Below the pieces are notes generated by a model. The model saw only the letters and a list, made by a program, of their open reading frames with translations, searched no databases and was not told where the DNA came from. Below, piece after piece: positions 47,834 to 63,100 of a stretch of DNA of 64,000 nucleotides. The stretch is taken from the NCBI RefSeq assembly GCF_040954835.1, contig NC_090711.1, positions 9,865,501-9,929,500 on the forward strand, in the 5' to 3' direction. Position 1 is the first letter of the stretch; every line of letters starts with the position of its first letter. The stretch comes from Lepisosteus oculatus (lineage: Eukaryota; Chordata; Actinopteri; Semionotiformes; Lepisosteidae). Both the position numbers and the translations under genes were made by a program.

Positions 47834-47887
47834 AAGGCTATAGAACACTGCCATATTGTCGTTTTAATGTCGGTTTATATGGGAAGG

Positions 47888-48040
47888 GACAGCATACAGT
47901 AGTGCTTAGGGCTCCAGACTGACAACTGCAAGGTTGTGGGTTTGAGTCCCTGCTGTGGTTACTTCTGTTGTACCCTTGAGCATGGTACTTTACCCCAGTT
48001 GCCTCAGTCCACCCATTTGGGTACCTGCTACAGACTACAT
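47888..48040 (+). repeat. tRNA-derived SINE (family B)
   Basis: Head CAGTAGTGCTTAGGGCTCC (A box region) and GGTTGTGGGTTTGAGTCCC (B box), then TGTACCCTTGAGCATGGTAC and TTTACCCCAGTTGCCTCAGT. This is typical of fish tRNA-type SINEs. Confidence 0.75.
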
Positions 48041-49272
48041 CTCATCCAGAGAAAACAAAAGATACAGTAGTTTTCTCAATCCTAGCAGCCACATTTAATT
48101 AAGTTAATAAATGGTGCAATTAATTGACTGAGAGCACAACTTAAAAACAAATGTAGCTTGGGATGAACATTACCTCTCCTACCCGCGGTTATGCAGGGGC
48201 CATAAAGTGAACGGAGTGCCCTCTGCTGGACAACCAATGCTACTGCCAAATCCTAAGACAATCGCCTAATATTTGCCCTCAACAGCTTAAGCACTGCTGT
48301 TTGCCACAGAGTGTGTGGATTGAGAGATGTTTGTATATGGGGAGCCTGGAAAGGGGTGTTTGTAATTGGTACCGTTTCATATGAAATCTTCGCAGTAGCT
48401 ATGATTGTGTTAATGCTAGTGACGGTAGTGAATGACCTGTTAATAAAAGGAAATAAAAGTGTTACAAAATATACATATAAATAAATGATTAATATCTGTA
48501 TACTTTATGTTGCCTTACAGAGGCAATTGTAAAGAGTTTGTGTGAATAAACAGAGAGTGAAAGGTATCACCGTTGTCCTTGCTGTCCTTCTCTGGGAATC
48601 GGCAGTAACCTGTGGAAAGAGGGTTATAACAGAAGACAGAACAGAGAATCATACAACATGGGTTGTAGGTGCAGTAGTTTCATCTTTATGTCTAGAGGCT
48701 GTGTTTTTAGATTATTCCCAAGAATACATAGAAGATAAGAATGTGGATGAGATTACCTGTAATTCTTTTTACTATTGTGATTATGTACTTACTGGACAGA
48801 CTGCATATTCTAAAGCATTGCAATTGGTGAAAAACCTTCTTGCAGTCACATTGCACCCATAGTTATATAACAACTTAAATGCTTGAGTAAATCAGTTAAA
48901 AAATTGATACGGTAGGAATCAATTCCTTGAACGATATGACATTCAGCTAGATTTGTACCTTTTAAGTCTTGAACAGATAAGACTACGAGAGGGCTAGTGT
49001 AGTGTAGTGCACTCTGTAAGTACTGTGCTAGATTAAGAGTTCAACAACACAGTGTTGGAGCTTTTTTAGTGGGTGATTGATATACTATAAAGATGAATAA
49101 TTTGCTGTTTATTTTAATTCATGTCAGTACCACTACATTATTCCATAGCTCCAGTCCTAGTATATGCAACAGTATAGCCCGGGTGTTTGAATACTGGTTA
49201 CACAGCAAGAACCTTCACTTAGACTGTCAGCTCTGTAGTTGGTACCGATTCACAGGGTGAGATTTAAAACAA

Positions 49273-49556
49273 AGGCAGCATGGTGGCGCAGTAGTTAGCA
49301 CTGTTGCCTCACAGCACTGGGACCCTGGTTCAATCCCCACACCTTGGGTGCCGTTTATGTGCAGTTTGTATGTTCTCTCCCACAGTTCAAAGACATACTG
49401 GTAGGTTCACTGGCTTCTGGGAAAATTAACCCAAGTGTTAGCTTGTGTGTGCCCTGTGATGGGCCGGGGTTCCGTTGTGGTTGCCTGTTGCTTGCAGAGA
49501 TAATCTCTAGCTCCCCCGTGACCTTGTATTGGATAAAGCGCTTAGAAAACAGATGG
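49273..49556 (+). repeat. tRNA-type SINE (family C)
   Basis: Head GCAGCATGGTGGCGCAGTAG, TTAGCACTGTTGCCTCACAG and B box GGTTCAATCCC. Body GTTCAAAGACATACTGGTAG and GTGCCCTGTGATGGGCC. Tail GACCTTGTATTGGATAAAGC, then AGAAAACAGATGG. It is better preserved than the copy at 24343-24690. Confidence 0.85.
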
Positions 49557-50019
49557 ACCAGAACCACACCTAAATACCAGATAAAACAAACAGGGACACA
49601 GACAAGATAAAGGGTAGGACTAGGAAAGATGCGCAAGAGCACACCTGTTACAATAATCAATAACATGACCGCAATCATCTACAGTATTTCTAAAACATCC
49701 GTCAGTCTCCATGTTCTTTATATCTGATACATTTTACGTGCAGGTTCAGTGACTGGTCAGCCATGCATATTGAGTGCCAAGACGTGACAATAGTATCGAT
49801 ATTGGCTTTAAGCTTACTGAGCAGTAAAAATTATGGACGTAAGATTAATGTTAAAATCTCTAAAAAATCTCGACAGTGACACTCAGAACGTAAAAGCCCA
49901 AAACACTTCCAGTATTGCTGATAATAAACACACATGCCAGTTTTTGCGCCAATGCCTTCCAATTACTTTTTGTCCGTTTGCGCCACACATACGACACCAC
50001 CTCCTGCGCTTCCTTCCTC

Positions 50020-50367
50020 CCGCATTTGGTTCCGGCGGAAGCTTCTCCTTCACCAAAATATTATTTTTAAAGTCTGTGCATATTATATCACCAATGCAGA
50101 AAGAAAACAAATTCCTGAACGTGTTTAATTTTCGGTGTATGTTTACCTTTTAAAAACCGATGAGTCCCAAAATTAACTTGTTTTTACATGACCGTAGGAA
50201 CCACGATGATGTGGTACGTGTTTCCAGGGGGCCCTCTTCTACCCGTTCACTCACTTCCGGCCTATGTCCCCCTAAAAGAAGGTCCTGGCGGCGCTCTAGC
50301 TCCGCGGATCAATTTTTTAAGCGTTTGGTGCAATCCGAGCTGAATCGGAGCCATCAGAACCGCAATC
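50020..50367 (+). promoter_or_regulatory. snrpb: SNRPB promoter and 5' UTR region
   Basis: Local GC and CpG content rise. ACTTCCGG at 50253-50260 is an ETS/GABP-type site, and a TTCCGGCGGAAGC string lies near 50030. ETS sites near the start are usual for housekeeping RNA-processing genes. No TATA box was identified, and the exact transcription start is not known. Confidence 0.55.
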
Positions 50368-55363
<4,996 letters not shown>

Positions 55364-55482
55364 GCATCTCGGTCAGACTGTCGCTTGACGCCTGGAGCTG
55401 AACCCCCCCTGCACCAGGACTCTGCTTTTTGCGTCAAGTTCTTGTATAGTTGTGTTTTTTTTATTTTGGTGTAATATTTTTA

Positions 55483-55488
55483 AATAAA
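55483..55488 (+). promoter_or_regulatory. snrpb: SNRPB polyadenylation signal
   Basis: AATAAA 120 nt after the stop codon, followed by TTGTTTTGG, a GU-rich downstream element. This gives a short 3' UTR, usual for this gene. Confidence 0.85.
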
Positions 55489-55509
55489 TTGTTTTGGACA
55501 ATTCTGTTT

Positions 55510-57085
55510 CATGAAGTGGTTTTCTTTTCAAGATTCCCGTTACTCTGTGTATGAAATTGTGAATTTGCTTGAGCTGAATTTTGACCTTCTGTTACCAACA
55601 CCTGGAGTAAGTGGTTGTAGTTCTTCACTTAGGCCAGATGAGAGTGCTGTCCTCCCACCTATCATCAGAAAGCTGCTAATTGCTGGTAAGAGTCATGGTA
55701 ACATGGAGACTATCCTGGGAGAGAGGTTCACAAGATGGCACTGCACCTTGTAAGGGGTGCCAGGCATTCACAATGCTGTCAGATTATTTAGGCACCAGCT
55801 AACCTAGTTGCCATGTGTTGGAAATATGCACCTGGAGTAACACAAGGAAGATACCCTGAGCTGGGGGACAAGCTGCAGACATTGCCAACAGAATTGCATT
55901 TTCTCATAGTTCAAAGATTTAAACTGTTTTTGTCAATAGAGATATGCAATATGTTTTCATTTTAGGTATGAACTGACAAAATTTTGTGTGAGCAAGTGGT
56001 TTGAAAGCCAAAAGGGGTTGTGGTTTGGAGCATGCATTGGTTCCCACATGAATGAGAACAGGAGTGTGCTCTTTGCTGCTGGTAAAAGTGAAAGATGAGT
56101 TAATGCATGGGTTTTCTTGTTACTGATGGTTACCCAACAATAAATGAGTATAAATTGTCAGAGGATTCTGGAAGTTGCTCCCTATCTCTGACGAAAAAGC
56201 TGAGTTTTGATTCTTAAACTGAGCTACTTGCATTCCTATTAATTGGTTAAGTGGCTTCTCCTATTTTCTAAGGTGAATGAGGGACTTTGCAACCTTGTTT
56301 ATGGGTAACACGTGACATTTATATATATAGAATATTAATTTTATGTGACTCATCGTCTATATTAATGTGATATTGTATATGGCTAATGAACATGGGTAAA
56401 ACATTTTATTTGGCTCTTATTGTAGACATTGACGGGGTTGAGACAATGGGTTCCTGTCCGTTCCCGATCTTAATTTGACGGATTAGCACGGAATTTCTGA
56501 AGAATCGAGTTACATGTTTTTTTCCGATTTAAATGGGACACTTTTGCGATGGAAAGAATCTTTAACAAGTTCTACTTAAAAGCATGTAGATTTCGTAATG
56601 TGTGCAAGACGTAGAACAGAAAGTGTAAAAGGTGTCGTGAGATATCGAAGTCCCATCTGGTGCTGTAGGAACGATAATATTTCAGGACCTGTTTTGGGCT
56701 AGCCTCGGAGGGGAATGATAAAGCAGGCGGACCAACTTCCGCATATTGAGCCACACGTGTGCGTCTCCCAAGCAGTACCCTCTTCAGTACTCCATGTGTA
56801 GTTGGGAAGCTAGCACTAGTAGCAACGACGTGGATCGGGACCGGGAATTAAAGAAACGACACGACGAGGTTCTGAGAAAGTTGGACGTTGACTTATATTT
56901 GTATTCGATGAGGTGGGGAAACGATTAGAATTCACGTTTAGTAGCTCTCGGGTTCAGCTGTTGTCGTCCCACCTTCGTGTTTTTTATAAATATAGATTTG
57001 AATCCCAAAACCTGTTGAAATTGCTTGAAATATACATTACTGTTGGATTAACCAATCTGAAGGGCAGCCAGATTGGTGCGAAACC
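55510..57085. other. SNRPB-DDX27 intergenic region and DDX27 5' region
   Basis: AT-rich to about 56400, then more CpG (56650-57080), probably the DDX27 promoter and 5' UTR. A 60-codon + strand frame (56746-56928) with a charged segment RDRELKKRHDEVLRKLD overlaps it. It is not in frame with DDX27 and is not a protein I recognise. No TATA box was identified. Confidence 0.5.
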
Positions 57086-57172
57086 ATGTTGGCGGATTTG
57101 GATCTGATCGGAACCATTCTTGATGAGGATGAAGTGCCCGAGGAACCCGATACAGAATCTGAAGACGAGACG
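57086..57172 (+). CDS. ddx27: DDX27 exon 1
   Basis: Encodes [20 protein letters not shown] through ESEDET, residues 1-29. The donor is GTATGT, phase 0. Confidence 0.93.
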
Positions 57173-60100
57173 GTATGTTTTTTTTTTTTGAGGGGTTGGT
57201 GATATTACTGTACTAGCCAAATACTGTCGGCAATTGCGATTAAAAGCTAGGCTACCTAAATTTTAATTATTTGAATTCTAACTAGTTCTAGGAGAGCCCA
57301 TTGATAGAAACCAATGAAGCTGGAGGCATAAATAGGCACTGCCTGTATCAAAATTATATTCAATGTGCATGCTAATGTAATATAAAACTGCCACTTTCAC
57401 AGCTAGTGAAAATTAAAAACAAACTCCCAGTTAAAGAATGGCAAAATATTCACGTTTTGCTTTTGTAAGTTATCAGTCAGTTTAGGTAGCAGTATCAGAA
57501 ATGTGTTTTGTATATAAAATACCCCTTGTATATGTTATATACAAATGGTAGGGTGGTCATTAAAAGTCTTTACACTTTATCTTGAGACTTGCACTACAAA
57601 CACTTCATGTGTGCCATAGCATTTGCTGTACAGTATCTATTCTTTTTTAATTTCAGCTGTGTCCCTACTTTTAGTACACATTTGTGCGGGTAACCGTCTT
57701 CTCTATAGAAAAAAGTGACATATCGCCAATGTAATAAATTAGTGTCATTATAACTATTTAAGCTCATTCAAGTTCAGGAGCAGAAGCCACTGAAGTGAGT
57801 TTGACTTACTAGCTTACTCTTTGATTTTAACCAAGAAGATACATTGGCTGAAGATGCGTTAACAAGCTAGAGAGTTAGATTCGGAGGTCGAGCAGACTGA
57901 TCAGGCAGTGCATCAGCTGTGAGAGTTTTCAGGAGGTCCTGGCTAGTGGCTGGGAGCTTCTGTAAAGTGCTCCGAGGTCCTTCTTCTCCCTTCAATCCAG
58001 TGGACTTCTTCAGAGCAAAGAGCGAAACATGTAGAAACGTCATGGGTTTGAAGCTGAAAAAAGGAAGTACATCTTTACCCAAAGGGTTGCGGGAGTGTGG
58101 AACAAACTACCCAGCCATCCTGTCAAAGCCGATATCCAGGCTTCTTTCAAGTAATGGCTGGATGAGACCCAGGGACAAGTTATTCACCAGTGGATTGACT
58201 ACTCAGTATCAGCCGGTATAATGGCCTCCACTCATGTGTATCTTTCTTCTGTTCCATTGCGCCAGGAGCAGCCCATTGTCCTGGCACAGAAACGGCAGGC
58301 CCTTCGAAAGCACGGCCAGGGGGACTTCAGCGCCGACTTTGAGTTCGGGGAGCGGGATGGCCTGTACAGCGAGGACTGGGCTATGGCAGACGTCATGGCG
58401 CAGCTGAAGAAGAGGGTGAGTGCGTGGCTCCTAAAAACGGCAGCAACATCTGCGCGCATGCTCACCTCATAAGGACCTCTGCTTGGGAAGCGATTTGGGC
58501 TCAGCAGGCTTGAGATCATTCAGTTTACTCTGGCTAAATTGTAAGGCCACCTGTGAATGGGGGCTTCATGGGGTTGGCTTGCTGTTGTCTGAATGTGATA
58601 TGGGGTTTGGGTTCAGGGTGTTATTTTACTGTGCAGTAGTACTCCCTGTGGCTGTGAATGCGTAACTTTGACGGGGATTTGGCAGACAGGGGCTTTGAAA
58701 TGCACTGGGGTATTTCTTAGCTGGTGGCACAGCAGCAGCCCTCTGTGCTTGTCCAGGCAGCACTGAGGTTGTTCTTGAAGGTTACGTCAGTCATTCCTCT
58801 CACACTTGGCTCTTTTGTTTGCACTGGGGGCTTGTCACATGATAAGAGGTGGACAGTGCTGGTGTCGGAGGATCCATCGACCTTAGTCCAGGATGAGAGT
58901 TAGAAATTGGAACCGAGCGCAAGGTGGCAAACTTATCCTCCCCCTCTCCTCCGCAGAAAGCTCCTACGACCTTGGATGAGAAGATTGAGAAAGTCCGTAA
59001 GAAACGGCGAACCGAGGTGAGTGGCCGGTCTTTTTGAGTCAGGAGGGCAGGATTGTTCACAATGATGACGGGAGCCATCGCAACAATAGTAGCGGTGCCA
59101 GTGCTAGTAATAAAGTTTTGTGAGTGTGGTTCTCCATATAAAAAGTTATCATCAAGATCCTTAAAGAGAAAATGAATAACTGGCTCCACTTTTCCAAAGA
59201 AATCCTCGTCCCACCTTTGAACTTCCACTCTTGCTGCATTTGTGGTGCACAGGAATCTATTATCAAGCAGGGAAAGACCGTGTGTATCTGTGTGTATCAT
59301 ATGTCTGTGTAGGAGAAAGCAGTGAAGGAAGAGAAAGAAGATGGTGAGGAGTCTGAGGCCAAGCAAGAAGGAGAAAGTCAGGAGCAAGAGACAGACGATG
59401 ATGATGAGGAGGAGGCGGAGGGAGAGGAGGAGGGAGCCAGCAATGACAGTGAAATCGAGGAAGAATTTTCTTCAGCTGATGAAGAGGTCTTGACCAAAGC
59501 CGGTAAATAACATGTTAGCAAATGAATGATATGTGTGTTACACTGTGTTTGCATGGAGCTGGGGATGTGTGGGATTGTGTGTTATTTGTCAGTGTAAAGT
59601 GTTTTTTGCACATCAGGTAGGAGATGCGTGGTGTTTCAGGGTTACGTTATGGATTTTGGTGCATCTTCGTGTATCTATGCATGCGACGAGAAGTATTTAG
59701 TAGTTAGTCCAGTAGTTAAGGTAAAGTGCTTGGACCAGGATATTCCCAGTTCATAACATGTCTAAACTAATCTTATTGAACATGTTTCTCAACCACCATA
59801 AAAAGCTGTCTTATGCATATTAATATAAACACTTGCGTTTCTAGATTGACCCTTGTAGTCTTACCTTATTTGAACTTCAATTCAATTCAATTGAATTCAA
59901 CTTTATTTGTCATTATACTTACACAGGTGCATAGTATAGTGAAAAGTGTTTCTCATTAGTCACTAAGGAGCAGTATATAAATAGAACAGAAGATAAGACA
60001 ATAGACAGTAACGCAATAACAATAACAGTAATGTGTAATAACATAACGTAATCAGAACTGTGCAAAATCCGCAAACAGAGAAAAGAATACAACAGGACAA

Positions 60101-63100
60101 AAACAGTGCAAGGTAATTCGGGGAACAGTGCAAAAACAGTATGGTGATGAATAAATATTACAACTAATACAGTTTTACCGAGCTATCGAAGGGACAGTAC
60201 AATTTCGGCTTACATTCGGTTGTCGTGTGTGTAGTGTTGTTGGAGTACAGTCCTTGTGGGTATAGGAAGAGTTAGGAGAGATCGTAGTATGATGGGAGGG
60301 AGTGGGGGCGTCACCAACTTGACGGCTCTGGGGAAGAAGCTATTTTGGAGTCTAGTTGTGTGCGACTGGAGTGACCAGAACCTGGTAGGGGAACAAACAA
60401 GTTATGACTGGGGTGAGTGGGGTCAGCTGTAATTTTCCCAGGGTTTTATGAGTGATCTATTCTCCTTGCCACATTGTGGGTGAAACTGTGAATTGGTAAG
60501 GTAACGAAGAGACAGAAGCCAATGCACCAACTGAGACGCAGTATACACAACCAAAACAAACCAGCCTGGACCAAACACTCTGATATTCGTGTCTTTTAGT
60601 ACTGTTGTCATGTACACATGCCATTGAGGTATTACAGCAGTCTGGCCTGAGAGTGGTGATGATATACGGGTCCCTTCCTTTTCTGGGGAAGGCTATTTCT
60701 CGGATGACAGCATGTAGAAGAGTAATCAAAGGGTATTCTACATGCATTGGCTGCTTTGTACTCAACATCTTTGCTTACAAGTGTCACTGAGGGAGAAATG
60801 CCTAAGCGGTGTTCAAATCTAGCATCAGGTACAGACTTAATGCATACCATCCCTGCTCCTCTCACAGACACCCTGAGAGAGAAGGACCGTCGGAAAAAGA
60901 AGAAGAAGGATGGAGAAGAGGTAAGAGAGGAGCTATGCCCAACCTCCCCCCTTTAAATCGAACAATTATTTTTTTCCCTCCTCTTCATACTCAGGACCAG
61001 CCAGTTACTTTATACTGCGGTGATCAGTGCCAGCCCTGGAGTGGTACACGCCTTGTCTGACATATGCTGTCAGACCTTGTGCTGTTTTACTTACCTTAGG
61101 AGATATAGGAGATTTGGCGATAGGTGGACTGACCCCAGTCCTCCTGAAAACACCACAGGGTCACAGCTGTCCCACACAGCTCCCTGGGATGCTGCTGTTG
61201 GGTGAGCTGAGATCACTTCCCCTGGTCTATGTCAGCAGACCCGACACAGCTGGGCTCTGGCAGCACATATCCGCCCTGTAGGTGTAGATGAAATAACTCG
61301 CACTATTAAATTCCTGAAATAGCAGAGTGTGCCCCAGCGAACTGGGTCTGCCTGCTGTTAAAACCCGAACTGCTCAGCTCTTGCGTCGTCATCCACCAAG
61401 AAGGGGCGAGTTGCTGCAGAAAGTAATGTGGCTTGACCAGCAGGTGGCACTGTTCCTTCAGAAATTCCACTCCAGTGCCTCTGCATAGTGACAAATGACC
61501 CTGGGCTATAATAGCTATCTTTCGTTTGAGTCCAGAGTTAATGGCGACTTATAGTCATTAAATATCTTGCACACTGTTTCACGGAGTAGGGTTGCTGTCC
61601 CCTGTTCCCTGGGCTACTTCAGTCTAGAAGATCTGCAAGTCTCACTGTAATTTAATTACTTACCTCCTCTGTATCTAATAAGGCCTGAAGTGCAGTCTGG
61701 CACAGAATGATTGCTGTGTAACATTCCACCATGTGCTGCACTTTGGTTGTTAATGATGCGAGTCCCTCTACTGCCTCTACAGCTCTTTGGGAACTTTCAG
61801 GATGAAATGCCCTATGTAAACACTGAGAATTATTTTTTTTTTGTTGAGTCTGTGCTCTGTGTTTCTCCTTAGCCTCCTGAGGCCTTCTTTGAGGATGCTT
61901 CACAGTACGACGAGAGCCTGACCTTCCAGGAGATGAACTTGTCCAGGCCACTGCTCAAGGTGAGTCACGCACGCTCGATGTGCAGTGTGCTGTGTGGTGA
62001 GGATCACCTACCCCCCCAGACACATCCAGCAGGCTGTGGGCTGTGGCCTGTGGCCTGTAGCACACATCTTTCCTGTGGGTCCACATGAAAGCGCTCCTAT
62101 TTGTGCTGTTGATTTAAAAACCTGCACACAATAACACAGACATGAATGTGTCCTGAACAGCACTTTAACTGAAATGCAAATACACCAATTAGGGGCAGAG
62201 CAGTGGCTCTGTGGCTAAGGATCTGTGCCTGTGGCTGGAAGGTTGCCGGTTCAAATCCCATGGCCAGCAGAGGAATCCTACTCCGTTGGGCCCCTTAGCA
62301 AGGCCCTTAACCCCAGCTGCTCCAAGGGTGCCGTATAAATGGCTGACCCTGCGCTCTGACCCCAAGCGTCTCTCTCCCCGCCTGTGTATCTCATGGAGAG
62401 CAAGAGTACGCGAAAAGAAAAATTCCTAATGCAAGAAATTATATATGGCCAATAAAGTGATCTTATCTCTTAATTCATATGCACTGTAACTCGCACCTTT
62501 CACACATGCTGTCACACATGTGTTTCACATGTGCTCCTGCGCTTATTACACACTTCTTCAAGAAATTGCTTATGCCTTGCAGTACTTGTCCTTTGTTTCA
62601 TTGTTCACTGCGGTCCTTCTTGTTCTTTCCTTGCTTCCCTTCCAGGCTGTTGAAACTGCCATCTCTTATCGGGTTATTCGTCCACATAAACAGATCTAGA
62701 TCCTAATGCACACTTTATCAGCGTTTGCACTTTCTGCGCCATACACATTCCATCCAGATTCAGCATCAGTCCCTCACACTTCACACCATTTAAGGAGTGT
62801 CTTGGGTTGCTCGCTTCATCCCCACAACCCCTTCTGAAAACTCACACACTGCAGATACTGTATATGAACACAAAACGTCACTGCATGTTTGCAAAGCACA
62901 GAACACAGATCCAGGTTTGACCAATAAAAAGTCTTTTGACTATTTCTCCTAGGCTGTCACTGCAATGGGGTTTAAGCTGCCCACTCCCATTCAGAAAGCC
63001 TGTGTGCCTGTGGGCCTCCTGGGCAAGGATATCTGTGCCTGCGCAGCCACTGGGACAGGTGAGTTACTTGGGCGCAGGCTGGGAATTAAACCGCTAACTG

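Larger units (their letters stand above)
46285..47850 (+). other. elmo2: ELMO2 3' UTR (probable extent)
   Basis: A strongly purine-rich segment (about 46284-46500) starts with a run of ten G directly after the stop codon. AATAAA occurs at 46489-46494 and 47828-47833, and again near 48442, so short and long 3' UTRs are possible. The true cleavage site cannot be told from sequence alone. Confidence 0.55.
47851..49900. other. ELMO2-SNRPB intergenic region
   Basis: Holds two SINEs (47888-48040, 49273-49556). Between them is AT-rich sequence with a 106-codon GTG-initiated frame at 48542-48862 that I do not accept as a gene. Confidence 0.6.

Noticed and set aside
48542..48862. 106-codon frame between ELMO2 and SNRPB
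   Set aside because: It begins at GTG, has no recognisable domain, splice or promoter context, and is in AT-rich intergenic DNA.
62220..62262. Possible tRNA gene (A and B boxes)
   Set aside because: The boxes belong to a SINE head with a long body and tail, and a second copy at 6386 shows it is dispersed. No acceptor stem pairs.
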